A stretch of DNA of 64,000 nt from Natronosalvus caseinilyticus (GTDB taxonomy: Archaea; Halobacteriota; Halobacteria; Halobacteriales; Natrialbaceae): the NCBI RefSeq assembly GCF_017357105.1, contig NZ_CP071596.1:434001-498000 (forward strand), given 5' to 3'. This document shows positions 26,487 to 35,097 of this stretch, one piece after another. The translations under genes were made by a program, and so were the position numbers. Under the pieces are notes generated by a model that worked only from the letters and a program-made list of their open reading frames with translations, ran no database searches and had not been told where the DNA came from. The stretch's first letter is position 1. Each line of letters begins with the position of its first letter.

Positions 26487-26957
26487 TTAGAGCAACGAGA
26501 CGGCAATCGCCGCCGTCAGTCCGCTGATGACGAACCACCCCAGAAAGTTCCACCACGGAACCCCGCGGCGACGGGGTCCGGGGAGATTGTCGGTGTAGGT
26601 CCAGTACCCCTCCTCGACGCCCTGGTGATCGACTAACAGATCGTACCCGGTCGCGAGCGCGGCCGCGAGGACGACGGCACTCCAGCCGTCGACCGTGAAA
26701 AACGCGAGCCGAAGCGCGACGTAGATTACGCCGGTCCAGCCGAACAGCACGTAGAGCGGCACGCCCGCGACTTTCGGGCCGACGTGGTGCTCGAGCCAGC
26801 CGATGCCGATGACGAGTGCTTCCGCGACGAACGCGATCAGCGCGCCGCCGACGAAGAACGCGATCGTCGCGCGTGTTGGCCACGTGAACGTGGCGTGTAA
26901 GAGGGCAATGACACCGACGAATACCGTCGTGAGTGCGAACTGGCGACTACCTGGCAT
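26487..26957 (-). CDS. Membrane protein related to CruF/DUF422 carotenoid hydratases
   Basis: 156 residues with four or five hydrophobic helices. The conserved half near the end, GYDLLVDHQGVEEGYWTYTD then GVPWWNFLGWFVISG, resembles the D..V..G.W/NF.GW signature of the CruF family, which hydrates bacterioruberin precursors in haloarchaea. It is clearly shorter than the roughly 280-residue CruF proteins, so it may be a small relative rather than the enzyme. No other carotenoid gene is in the window. Confidence 0.55.
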   Translation of the reverse strand: MPGSRQFALTTVFVGVIALLHATFTWPTRATIAFFVGGALIAFVAEALVIGIGWLEHHVGPKVAGVPLYVLFGWTGVIYVALRLAFFTVDGWSAVVLAAALATGYDLLVDHQGVEEGYWTYTDNLPGPRRRGVPWWNFLGWFVISGLTAAIAVSLL

Positions 26958-27297
26958 ACGTCGTTCGTTTCACGCCAGGAACAAATACGTGCTCTCTCTA
27001 CTGGAGCGGGTGAGGGCACACGGTTCCGTCGAGAGAAACCCACGAACTGTGATCAATCCGGATTAACTAACCCAGTTCACATACTTAGCGCCCGTTCGAG
27101 CGGCCGATCGACGAATTCACTGGTCCGAACGGAGTTAGTTGGCGAGTAACCCATTGACCCCCTCGCGTGCGTGAATGTCGTTTCTGGGGGAGCGTTATTG
27201 GTTCGAATAATTGCAACTCTATTATTTTATTCCTGAAATTCAAGCGTGAAACTTTACAGAGCCTATAGCCAAATAGTCACTGTTCTGAGGGCCTCCC
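26958..27297. other. AT-rich divergent intergenic region
   Basis: 340 bp between the CruF-like gene (minus) and the beta-helix gene (plus). 27200-27290 is markedly AT-rich (AATAATTGCAACTCTATTAT region) and probably contains the promoter of the beta-helix gene. No ORF is supported. Confidence 0.5.
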
Positions 27298-28797
27298 GTG
27301 AGTTCCAACGAACCACAGTCGGCTCGATTCGGTCGGAGATCGTATCTGAAAGGCTGTCTCGTCGGCGCCGGTTCTGCGCTCGCTCTTTCGGGGGTGACGT
27401 CCGCGTCTGACGATACACTCGAGGACCAGTACCGGACGGTTATCGACGTCACGGAGGAGGGGGCGGACGACACCGGGAACGAATCGGTGACACCCGTTAT
27501 ACAGCGGCTCGTCGACGACGACACGCTGCTGAAGTTCCCCGAGGGGCGGTACTACATGGACGAGCAGGTCCGGTTCACCAGCTTCGAGAACGTCGGACTC
27601 GTCGGTGACAGAGCGACGTTGGTACCGGCGAATTACCACAATTTCCAGGGCCCGCAGTATCGGCTGTTTCGATTCGGGACCGCGAAAAACCCCGGACGTG
27701 ACCTGCACTTCGAGAAATTTACCGTCGACCAGCGTGCCAAAGACACGGGCATCCGCGTGATCAACGCGGAGGTCGAAGACGGACTTTACGTCGGCAGAAT
27801 CGGTATTTACGGCCTGCACGACAGCGGCACGTGGGGTCCCGGACTATTCAACGTCCTCGAGCCCAGTGGGACGGGGCTCGTCGAGTGTTTCCGTGCGTAC
27901 GGCGGGGGAATCCACGTCGACGAGACGCCCAACAGCGGAAACATGTGGCGCGGACCCACCGGGATCCACGTCAACAACCATCACGGGTCGCTCGTCCTTC
28001 GGGACTGTACGCTCGGGGGCTTCCCCGGAACCGGACTGTACGAGTCCACTGAGAACGGCGCACTCGACATCCAGGGCGGATACTTCGAGAACAGCGCCAC
28101 GGCGTCGATCCGGCTCGCCGGGGCGCGAGCGTCCATCAACGACGCGGTCATCGTCGTCGACGATAATCCATCGTATGCAGCCGGGCAACACCCGATTCGA
28201 GTCGACAAGGGGGGAACCTTCGAGATCGACGGCGTCGAGATCAGGATGCCCAAGCCCAACGGCGACGCGATCAGAATCATGGACGGCGTCAACTCGACAT
28301 CGATCGCGAACACCAGCATCTCGATCGGGAATCGAGAGAATTCGGGAATACGGCTCGATTCCGGTGGGGGTCCGATGTCCGCAGAGAACGTAGATATCGA
28401 CATTGACGGCAGTGGCTACGCCTTCCGCCTCCTCGGCGACGACGAAGACGTAGTCACCCTTCGAGACGTGGCGATTACCGGCGACGCGAGCGGTTCGCCG
28501 CTCCGACACACGGTCTTCTGCGAGCGGAGTAACTGCCGGTTCCACAACCTCTCGATCGACCAGCCCGGCGAAGACCGCGGCGGACTCGAGCTCCGCGGTG
28601 ACAACTACCAGATCACCGAGAGTGAGTTCCGGACCGATCACATCCCGGTCGTCGTCAACGGCTCCGACGACGTGGTGATCGAAGACAGTTACAGCGAATC
28701 CTACGGGGATCGCGCCTCCTTGCTCATCCTCGACGGTTCGAGTAACGTCTCGCTTCAGAACAACGACTTCCCCGGCGGCGTGAAAGACAAACGGTAA
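27298..28797 (+). CDS. Tat-exported right-handed beta-helix protein
   Basis: 499 residues from a GTG start. The twin-arginine signal FGRRSYLKGCLVGAGSALAL is followed by a cut near TSASDD. The first 130 residues resemble a pectate-lyase-like N-cap (RYYMDEQVRFTSFENVGLVG). The rest repeats a beta-helix rung pattern: SLVLRDCTLGGFPGTGLYES, LDIQGGYFENSATASIRLAG, FEIDGVEIRMPKPNGDAIRI. Such proteins bind or cleave polysaccharides; no catalytic Asp/His set can be named with confidence. It is probably released or surface-exposed. Composition is slightly less GC-rich than its neighbours. Confidence 0.82.
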   Translation: MSSNEPQSARFGRRSYLKGCLVGAGSALALSGVTSASDDTLEDQYRTVIDVTEEGADDTGNESVTPVIQRLVDDDTLLKFPEGRYYMDEQVRFTSFENVGLVGDRATLVPANYHNFQGPQYRLFRFGTAKNPGRDLHFEKFTVDQRAKDTGIRVINAEVEDGLYVGRIGIYGLHDSGTWGPGLFNVLEPSGTGLVECFRAYGGGIHVDETPNSGNMWRGPTGIHVNNHHGSLVLRDCTLGGFPGTGLYESTENGALDIQGGYFENSATASIRLAGARASINDAVIVVDDNPSYAAGQHPIRVDKGGTFEIDGVEIRMPKPNGDAIRIMDGVNSTSIANTSISIGNRENSGIRLDSGGGPMSAENVDIDIDGSGYAFRLLGDDEDVVTLRDVAITGDASGSPLRHTVFCERSNCRFHNLSIDQPGEDRGGLELRGDNYQITESEFRTDHIPVVVNGSDDVVIEDSYSESYGDRASLLILDGSSNVSLQNNDFPGGVKDKR

Positions 28798-28882
28798 CGG
28801 CGGTTGGATCGCTGTCGGCCTGCGTTTTTTGGAGGGCTCGTAGAGAGTGATGGGTCTTTCGCTCGAGAGTCACATCTAAGAG

Positions 28883-29038
28883 CGTCCTGACGGAGTCTTT
28901 CGCGAGCGAAGCGGGCGAAAGGCACGTCAGGACCGAACCCGCAGCGAGCGTCCTGACGGAGATTTGAACGCGCCGAGACGGTCCGGGTCGCTCACGGCGT
29001 TCGCTTCCCGGGCTGCGACTCGTCTGCTCAAATCTCCG
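28883..29038. repeat. Inverted and direct copies of the tRNA-Arg 3' end
   Basis: The 21 nt at 28949-28969 are identical to 29098-29118, the 3' end of the neighbouring tRNA-Arg gene (T-arm to discriminator). A shorter copy is at 28883-28896, and inverted copies at 28926-28935 and 29028-29038. They form long hairpins: GTCCTGACG...CGTCAGGAC with an inner CTTTCGC...GCGAAAG (28884-28934), and an 11-bp pair at 28958-28968/29028-29038. A third hairpin, GTCGACACC...GGTGTCGAC, lies at about 29051-29092 against the tRNA end. Confidence 0.85.
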
Positions 29039-29097
29039 TGTGTGAGTTTCGTCGACACCGGCCGCTCGCTCCGCTCGCGGGTTGGTGTCGACAGAAA

Positions 29098-29170
29098 CGT
29101 CCTGACGGAGATTTGAACTCCGGTCCCTGGCTCCGCAAGCCAAGAGGATAGTCCACTACCCTACCAGGAC
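29098..29170 (-). tRNA. tRNA-Arg (anticodon GCG)
   Basis: 73 nt on the minus strand. The acceptor stem GTCCTGG pairs with TCAGGAC (one G-U), discriminator G. The D-loop has GGA, with A20 as expected for arginine identity. The anticodon loop TTGCGGA sits in stem TTGGC/GCCAG, reading GCG for codon CGC. The T-arm is CGGAG-TTCAAAT-CTCCG. CCA is not encoded. There is no intron. Its 3' end is copied several times just downstream. Confidence 0.9.
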
Positions 29171-29387
29171 TCATCTCTTCGTTACCCGGAGTCGGTTAAA
29201 GCCCTTTCGAAAGGGAGGCGGGTCGTTGTCGATTCCGTGGGACGTGACCGTAACGCATAGCTCTCGAGACGCTTTCTCGGGACGCGAACTCGAGGCGGTT
29301 TTCCCGACGCCACCTCGAGCACCAGCGCACGCTCGACACACCGACGGCGGCCGACGATTTAAATACGATCCCGCGGCAGGTCCCGGT

Positions 29388-29459
29388 ATGAACGACCGAA
29401 TCCGGCGACGACCGCAAATGGACAATGCTTATGCGCGGGCTACCCATGCACGAGCATAG
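29388..29459 (+). CDS. Possible 23-residue leader peptide before rpa
   Basis: ATG at 29388 opens MNDRIRRRPQMDNAYARATH plus ARA, ending at TAG 29457-29459, one base before the rpa ATG (TAG-A-ATG). A TATA box TTTAAATA at 29358-29365 is 23-30 nt before this ATG. The peptide is Arg-rich in an acidic proteome. A second TATA-like element (GCTTATGC, about 29427-29434) inside it would give a leaderless rpa transcript. It may be a translated leader that tunes rpa; inference only. Confidence 0.4.
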   Translation: MNDRIRRRPQMDNAYARATHARA

Positions 29460-29460
29460 A

Positions 29461-30906
29461 ATGAGCGAGATCGAGGGTATCTACGAGGACCTCGAGGCCG
29501 ACGTCTCCCTCGAGGAGTTTCGCGAGGCCGTCGAGGCCAAAGTCGAGCAGATGGGAGGACTCGCCGACGAGGAAACGGCGGCGATGCTCATCGCACACGA
29601 ACTCGGCGAGAGCGAGGTCACCGGCGTCGCGGACATCGAACCGGGGATGGAGGAGGCGAAGTTCACCGCCAAGGTCGTGAAAATCGGCGACCTCCGCACG
29701 TTCGAACGCGACGGCGAGGACGAGGACGGCCGCGTCGTCAACGTCGAAGTCGCCGACGAGACCGGGAGCGTCCGGGCCGCCTTCTGGGACGAACACGCCC
29801 AGGCGGCCGTCGACGAACTCGAGGAGGGCCAGGTGCTGAAGGTCAAAGGCCGCCCGAAGGAGGGATTCAGCGGCGTCGAAGTGAGCGTCGACGACGTCGA
29901 GCCGGACGACGACACCGAAATCGACGTCCAGATCTCCGACACCTACACCGTCGAGGCGCTCTCGCTCGGCCTCTCGGACGTGAACCTCGTCGGCGTCGTC
30001 CTGGATACCGACGCCGTCCGAACCTTCGACCGAGACGACGGCTCCGAGGGGAAGGTGGCCAACCTCACGCTCGGCGACTCGACCGGACGCGTTCGGGTCA
30101 CCCTCTGGGACGAGCGAGCGGACCTCGCCGAGGAGTTCGCCCCCGGCGACACCGTCGAGGTCGTCGACGGCTACGTGCGCGACCGCGACGGCTCGCTCGA
30201 GCTCCACGTCGGCAACCGCGGCGCCGTCGAGGAAGTCGAGGCGGACGTCGAGTACGTCCCCGAGAGCACGCCGATCGAGTCCCTCGAGATCGGCGACACG
30301 GTCGACATCGCGGGCGTCGTTCGATCCGCGGACCCGAAACGAACGTTCGACAGGGACGACGGCTCGGAGGGGCAGGTTCGAAACATTCGCGTCCAGGACG
30401 CGACGGGCGACATTCGCGTCGCCATGTGGAGTGAGAAGGCCGACGTCGACGTCGGCCCTGGCGACGAGGTTGCCCTGGCGGACGTCGAGATCAAGGACGG
30501 CTGGCAGGACGACCTCGAGGCCTCCGCCGGGTGGCGCTCGACCGTGACGGTACTCGGCGAGGGTGGCGGTGGTGCCAGCGCCGACTCGAGTTCAGCCGAC
30601 GGCGGGAGCGAGTCAGCCGGACTCTCGGCGTTCGCTGATGGAGCTGCCGGCGATAGTGCTACCGACGACGCGGAAACTGTCGACGGCGAGGAGGACAGCG
30701 ACGATGCCGACGACGCCGACGACCCCGAAGACGGCGAACAGATCGAGTTCACCGGCGTCGTCGTCCAGGCCGGCGACCCGGTCGTCCTCGACGACGGCGA
30801 GACCACGATGAGCGTCGAGACGAGCGCCGACGTCGGCCTCGGGAAAGAAGTGACGGCACGCGGACAGGTCATCGACGGGCGACTCGAGGCCGACGAGGTC
30901 TTCTGA
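29461..30906 (+). CDS. Replication protein A-type single-stranded DNA-binding protein
   Basis: 481 residues from the ATG at 29461. An N-terminal helical segment (1-60) precedes three OB folds that each carry a similar core: DLRTFERDGEDEDGRVVNVE, VRTFDRDDGSEGKVANLTLG and KRTFDRDDGSEGQVRNIRVQ, each followed by ...VRVTLWDE-type strands. An Asp/Ser-rich linker (about 375-430) leads to a short C-terminal beta domain (ETTMSVETSADVGLGKEVTA). No zinc finger is seen. It resembles haloarchaeal Rpa2. It coats ssDNA in replication and repair. The histone gene starts 60 nt downstream, and the cluster rpa-histone-deacetylase appears to be one unit. Confidence 0.9.
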   Translation: MSEIEGIYEDLEADVSLEEFREAVEAKVEQMGGLADEETAAMLIAHELGESEVTGVADIEPGMEEAKFTAKVVKIGDLRTFERDGEDEDGRVVNVEVADETGSVRAAFWDEHAQAAVDELEEGQVLKVKGRPKEGFSGVEVSVDDVEPDDDTEIDVQISDTYTVEALSLGLSDVNLVGVVLDTDAVRTFDRDDGSEGKVANLTLGDSTGRVRVTLWDERADLAEEFAPGDTVEVVDGYVRDRDGSLELHVGNRGAVEEVEADVEYVPESTPIESLEIGDTVDIAGVVRSADPKRTFDRDDGSEGQVRNIRVQDATGDIRVAMWSEKADVDVGPGDEVALADVEIKDGWQDDLEASAGWRSTVTVLGEGGGGASADSSSADGGSESAGLSAFADGAAGDSATDDAETVDGEEDSDDADDADDPEDGEQIEFTGVVVQAGDPVVLDDGETTMSVETSADVGLGKEVTARGQVIDGRLEADEVF

Positions 30907-30966
30907 GCGGGCACGCCCGTAGCCTGTACGAAAAGCGTTAAGAAGGTCAACTTCGGCTATCTGTGT

Positions 30967-31398
30967 ATGAACGTCGAACTCCCGTTCGCTCCGGTGGACA
31001 CGATAATTCGACGGAACGCGGGGGACCTTCGGGTGAGCGCCGGTGCAGCAGAGGAACTGGCCAGGGAGATTCAGGCCCACGGCGCCCGGCTGGCGATCGA
31101 CGCGGCCGAACGAGCGACCGCGGACGGCCGGAAGACGCTGATGGCCGAGGACTTCGAGGTCGAAACCGTCGTCGACAAGGACGACCTCGAGTTGCCGGTC
31201 GCCCCGGTCGACCGAATCGCGCGCATCGACATCGACGACCACTATCGCGTCTCCATGGACGCCCGCATCGCGCTCGCAGACATTCTCGAGGACTACGCCG
31301 ACAACGTCGCCCGCGCGGCGGCGACGCTCGCCCACCACGCCGACCGACGGACGATCACGGCCGACGACATCGAGACGTACTTCGCGCTCTTCCAGTAA
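30967..31398 (+). CDS. Archaeal histone, fused doublet
   Basis: 143 residues containing two histone folds in one chain: residues 1-68 (LPFAPVDTIIRRNAGDLRVS, MAEDFEVE) and 72-143 (LPVAPVDRIARIDIDDHYRV, ITADDIETYFALF). Each half has the three-helix histone fold with the RT/AxD pair near its end. Fused doublets are characteristic of haloarchaea and behave like a preassembled dimer. There are no N-terminal tails. It starts 60 nt after rpa and 4 nt before the deacetylase-family gene. Confidence 0.94.
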   Translation: MNVELPFAPVDTIIRRNAGDLRVSAGAAEELAREIQAHGARLAIDAAERATADGRKTLMAEDFEVETVVDKDDLELPVAPVDRIARIDIDDHYRVSMDARIALADILEDYADNVARAAATLAHHADRRTITADDIETYFALFQ

Positions 31399-31402
31399 TC
31401 AC

Positions 31403-32416
31403 ATGCGCTTTGGGTACAGCACCACCTGCCTCGAACACGACCCCGGCCCGCGCCACCCGGAGACGCCGGACCGTCTTCGGGCGATTCGCGAGGGGCTGAA
31501 GCGGAAACACGGCGTCGAGTACGTCGACGTCGAGCCGCTGTCGATAGACACCATCGCCGCGATTCACGACCGCTCGTATCTCGAGGAGGTTCGCGAGTTC
31601 TGTGCCGATGGCGGCGGCAACTGGGACCCGGACACGAGCGCCGTCGAGGAGACGTGGGACGCGGTCCGAACCAGCGCCGGCCTCGCGTGCTGGGCCGCCG
31701 AACGCGCGCTTGAGGGCGACGACGGTCGAAAGACACCGTTCTCGCTGGGTCGGCCACCAGGGCACCACGCCGTCTACGACGACGCGATGGGGTTCTGTTT
31801 CGTCAACAACGTCGCAGTCGCGGCCCAGTACGCCATCGACGAGTACGGCGTCGACCGCGTCGCGATCATCGACTGGGACGTCCACCACGGCAACGGAACC
31901 CAGGACCTGTTCTACGAGCGCGACGACGTGTTCTTCGTTTCGCTCCACGAGAAGGGGCTGTATCCGGGGACGGGCGACGTCGACGAGATCGGGACCGACG
32001 CGGGCGAGGGGACGACCATGAACGTCCCGATGCCCGCCGGCGCCCACGATGGTGACTACCTCAAGGCACTCGACGGCGTCATCGCCCCGGTGCTCGAGGC
32101 CTACGATCCCGGACTCGTGCTCACGAGTGCCGGCTTCGACGCCCACCGCCACGACCCCATTTCGCGCGTTCGCCTGTCGACCGAAGCGTACGCACTCATG
32201 ACCAATCGGCTCCGCACGCTGACCGAAGACGTCGACGCAGCGCTCGCGTTCGTCCTCGAAGGAGGCTACGGACTGGAGGTGCTCGCCGACAGCGTCGCGC
32301 TGGTCCACGAGACGTTCGACGGGCGCGACCCGCTCGGCCCGGACGATCCGGTGAGCGACGACGTCGCCGCGGTGCTCGAGGAGGTACGCGAGGCACACGA
32401 CCTCGAGCTCAAGTAG
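31403..32416 (+). CDS. Histone deacetylase family protein
   Basis: 337 residues. The zinc-hydrolase site is complete: H121-H122 in RPPGHHA, D159 and H161 in DWDVHHGNG, D246 in SAGFDAH and Y289 in EGGYG. The family removes acetyl groups from lysines or polyamines. Its start lies 4 nt after the histone stop, so the two are almost certainly co-transcribed. That context makes chromatin-related protein deacetylation an attractive guess, though archaeal histones lack acetylated tails and the true substrate is unknown. Confidence 0.94.
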   Translation: MRFGYSTTCLEHDPGPRHPETPDRLRAIREGLKRKHGVEYVDVEPLSIDTIAAIHDRSYLEEVREFCADGGGNWDPDTSAVEETWDAVRTSAGLACWAAERALEGDDGRKTPFSLGRPPGHHAVYDDAMGFCFVNNVAVAAQYAIDEYGVDRVAIIDWDVHHGNGTQDLFYERDDVFFVSLHEKGLYPGTGDVDEIGTDAGEGTTMNVPMPAGAHDGDYLKALDGVIAPVLEAYDPGLVLTSAGFDAHRHDPISRVRLSTEAYALMTNRLRTLTEDVDAALAFVLEGGYGLEVLADSVALVHETFDGRDPLGPDDPVSDDVAAVLEEVREAHDLELK

Positions 32417-32522
32417 CGCCACGGGAACAGATCGGTTCGCCGGTGAGAGTCGGATCGTGCCACTCGAGCGACTGGATAGAAGCCAACACACTCATTAGAA
32501 CTGACTCGCCAGGTAGTACACG

Positions 32523-33176
32523 ATGAATCGTAGAGACGTGCTCGCGGGGACCGGTGTCGTCGGTCTCGCGAGTCTCTCGGGGTGTCTGGGTGTACTGGGA
32601 CTCGACGAACACGAATCGGCGCCGGCCGGCGTCGACCAGTCGGTGCTCGAGGAGACTGGCTACCAGGAGATCAGGACCGAACCGTTGGGTGTCGACGAGA
32701 AGGTCGACCTGCTCCTCTACAGCGAAACGGTGACCGTGACGAACTACCTGACGGAGTACGACAAGAGCGTCGACCTCGGCCCCCTGGGGAGTCTGCGCGC
32801 AGCCGTCTTCAACGTGGTAACGACGCCGCAAGTCGACGTCCTCGGGCAGGAACTCAACCCGATCGAGGAGATGTCGACGGAGGAGGTCATGGAGCTCGTC
32901 AAGAACAACTACGACGGGTTCGGTGACGTCACCCACGAAGCCGACGAGTCGGTGTCGGTGCTCGGACAGGAGACGACGATGTCACGCTTCAGTGCGAGCG
33001 CCAGGTTCGACGGCGTCGACCTCGACGTGTTCATCCACGTCACCGAAGCGATCCAGACCAGCGAGGATCACCTCGTGGCGATCGGCGTCTACCCGGAACA
33101 GACCCAGGGGCGAGAGGAGGCAAACGTGTTCTCACTCATCGAGGGCGTCGTCGAGGACGCGAGCGGCGACAAGTGA
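32523..33176 (+). CDS. Lipoprotein of the DUF6517 type
   Basis: 217 residues. The signal MNRRDVLAGTGVVGLASLSG ends in a lipobox (LSGC), with the RR pair suggesting Tat export. The Cys after SG would carry a lipid. The mature domain is soluble and acidic, with VDLLLYSETVTVTNYLTEYD and MSRFSASARFDGVDLDVFIH, which I associate with DUF6517, a haloarchaeal surface lipoprotein group of unknown function. A CATTAGAAC stretch near 32493 may be the promoter. Confidence 0.82.
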   Translation: MNRRDVLAGTGVVGLASLSGCLGVLGLDEHESAPAGVDQSVLEETGYQEIRTEPLGVDEKVDLLLYSETVTVTNYLTEYDKSVDLGPLGSLRAAVFNVVTTPQVDVLGQELNPIEEMSTEEVMELVKNNYDGFGDVTHEADESVSVLGQETTMSRFSASARFDGVDLDVFIHVTEAIQTSEDHLVAIGVYPEQTQGREEANVFSLIEGVVEDASGDK

Positions 33177-33222
33177 GGTGGCGCCGGTTGAGACGACACC
33201 GAGTAAGTCGACGCCGAATCGA

Positions 33223-34653
33223 TCACGGTGTCGGTTCGAAGTACGTTCGTAACGCCGTCCCGAACTCCTCGAGCAACGCGCTCACGTCGGGTCCGACCAG
33301 CACTTCGTACTCGCCCTCGAGTGCCGTCTCGACGTGGGCGCCGAGGCCGACGTCCAGCAGTCGGTCGCTCTCGAGGAACGAAACGGCGTCGGTGAACTCC
33401 CGGTCGCGTTCGACGACGTACCGGGCACCGTCGATGAACGGGCCGTACACCGTCTGGTCGTCCGCGTAGGCGTCGTGAAACCCCTCCGCGTGTTCCCTGA
33501 CGTGAACCGGCGGCCCCTCGTGGCGCTCGACGGCGGGGCGCTCGGCGACGGCAAGTTCGACGAGGAGAACGGCGCTCACGTCGGCGAACGCCTCGGCTCT
33601 GAGGACGTCGAACTCGCGACGCTCGAGACCGCTTGCGATGCCGTCGAGGGACTTCTGGAGTTGCGGATAGAGCTGATCGTCGACGAGAGCAGGGGCATCG
33701 AATCGGATCGCGACGGGCATCGTTTCGCGTCGGTCGAGGTGGGCCGCGAGTTCGGCGGGTTCGAGCGGCTCCGGTTCGTCCGGTTCGAACAGTTCGATTC
33801 GGGGCGACTCGAGCAACGCGCGCGCGTAGTGCTGGAACCGGGCGACGTTCGCCGCCGAGCACACCGCGGCGACGTTGCGTTCGGGATCGGTCGGGTCGAT
33901 GACGACAAGCGGGTCGTCGAACGTCGCTCGGCCGTGGTCTTCGGGATCGAGTTCGACGGGGGGGTGCCAGTCGGCTGCCGCCTCGAGCAGCGGGCGAAAG
34001 CCGCCGTACTCGACGACGAGCAACTCGGTCAGGTAGCCGCTGAATCCCTCCGTCCGGAGGTTCGATCCGTACGCACCGATCGCCTTGAGGAACTGCTTGG
34101 CGAGGCGAACGTCGTCGACGGTCGCCTCGTCGAGTCGGGCCTCGAGATACCGGTTGTGAAAAGGGGTCCGGTCGACCGCCGAGCGAATGTCGGTGGCGGC
34201 CTCGAGTCGAAAACAGGGGACGACGTCCACGTCGAATCCGTCGTACTCGCCTTTGACGTAGGGGTGTTCGGCGTACTCTTCGTGGCCCTCCGGGAGCGTC
34301 TCGTGGCCGACCTCGAGGCCGTAGGTCTCGAGTGTCTCGCGGTCGAGCGTCGGCGGAAATCGGACGAACACGTCGATGTCTCGGTCGCCGCTGATCCACG
34401 TATCGCGTGCCGTGGAGCCGACCTGGACGACGTCGGCGTCCGGACAGCGGTCGGTTGCCGCGGCGCTCGCCCGAGCGAGGAGTTCCTCGGCGACCGCGCG
34501 CATGGTCGCTCGTTCGTCGTCGTCGGGGCAGATTCGCTCGAGGACGCGCTCGGTGACGGTCTCGAGTTTCGCGCTACCCGCCTCGTCGGGCTTTCCGCCA
34601 GCCCCGTGTTCGGGTTCGGGTTCGGGTTCGCCCTCCCCCGTATCGTCGCTCAT
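33223..34653 (-). CDS. cca: Archaeal CCA-adding enzyme
   Basis: 476 residues from the ATG at 34651-34653. A Glu/Pro-rich N-terminal extension (encoded by GTTCGG repeats at 34610-34630) precedes the class I nucleotidyltransferase core: GSTARDTWISGDRDIDVFV with catalytic D92 and D94, and a third Asp in GEYDGFDVDVVPCF. C-terminal body and tail domains follow. It adds or repairs the 3' CCA of tRNAs; none of the three tRNA genes here encodes CCA, so it is needed. A tRNA-Asn gene lies divergently upstream. Confidence 0.95.
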   Translation of the reverse strand: MSDDTGEGEPEPEPEHGAGGKPDEAGSAKLETVTERVLERICPDDDERATMRAVAEELLARASAAATDRCPDADVVQVGSTARDTWISGDRDIDVFVRFPPTLDRETLETYGLEVGHETLPEGHEEYAEHPYVKGEYDGFDVDVVPCFRLEAATDIRSAVDRTPFHNRYLEARLDEATVDDVRLAKQFLKAIGAYGSNLRTEGFSGYLTELLVVEYGGFRPLLEAAADWHPPVELDPEDHGRATFDDPLVVIDPTDPERNVAAVCSAANVARFQHYARALLESPRIELFEPDEPEPLEPAELAAHLDRRETMPVAIRFDAPALVDDQLYPQLQKSLDGIASGLERREFDVLRAEAFADVSAVLLVELAVAERPAVERHEGPPVHVREHAEGFHDAYADDQTVYGPFIDGARYVVERDREFTDAVSFLESDRLLDVGLGAHVETALEGEYEVLVGPDVSALLEEFGTALRTYFEPTP

Positions 34654-34706
34654 ACGGGAGACGTACTCGAGCGACGGCCGAAAGGGTATCGAACGACGAC
34701 GCGCGC

Positions 34707-34796
34707 TCACTGGAGCTGGAGGGTGACGACGAGGGTGAGCGCGCCTGCGACAGCGAACGCGAGGGTGAGGAGAGGACGGGGTGGAGTGCCGAACAC
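34707..34796 (-). CDS. Possible 29-aa membrane peptide
   Basis: GTG at 34794-34796 opens 29 codons ending at TGA 34707-34709. The peptide is MFGTPPRPLLTLAFAVAGAL then TLVVTLQLQ, one clean hydrophobic helix with a short polar start. It lies between cca and the divergent tRNA-Asn. No convincing TATA box is placed for it, so support rests on composition only. Confidence 0.3.
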   Translation of the reverse strand: MFGTPPRPLLTLAFAVAGALTLVVTLQLQ

Positions 34797-34895
34797 AACG
34801 ACGGAAGCAAACCCGTGTGCGACGTGAACTCGAGGCACGACCCGGCGAAAAGCGAAAGCCCTATCAAATCAACCCGACAACCAGCAGATGCCTAA

Positions 34896-34968
34896 GCCGA
34901 AGTAGCTCAGTTGGTAGAGCACCTCGCTGTTAACGAGGCGGTCCCAGGTTCGAGTCCTGGCTTCGGCG
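34896..34968 (+). tRNA. tRNA-Asn (anticodon GTT)
   Basis: 73 nt. The acceptor stem GCCGAAG pairs with CTTCGGC, discriminator G. The D-arm is GCTC-AGTTGGTA-GAGC. The anticodon loop is CTGTTAA with anticodon GTT. The T-arm is CCAGG-TTCGAGT-CCTGG. No intron, CCA not encoded. A TATA-like CTATCAAATC lies about 30 nt upstream. Confidence 0.95.
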
Positions 34969-35097
34969 CCTTCTCTCGAATTCTCGCTCGAGGAGCACCC
35001 ACGCCGTAATTCGAGGACGCGACAGTCGCTTCGAACGGCGAGCGTACTATCGGTCTCGAGGAGTGGCTATTAGTTTCCGCCCACCGGAGAGACGTCC

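Noticed and set aside
26487-26957. Firm assignment as bisanhydrobacterioruberin hydratase
   Set aside because: The protein is about half the expected length and lacks carotenoid neighbours.
28860-29100. CRISPR-like array beside tRNA-Arg
   Set aside because: Repeats are few, unequal in length and inverted, spacers are irregular, and no cas gene is present; they are copies of the tRNA 3' end.
34610-34632. GTTCGG tandem run as telomere-like or structural repeat
   Set aside because: It codes for the Glu-Pro repeat at the N-terminus of the CCA enzyme.
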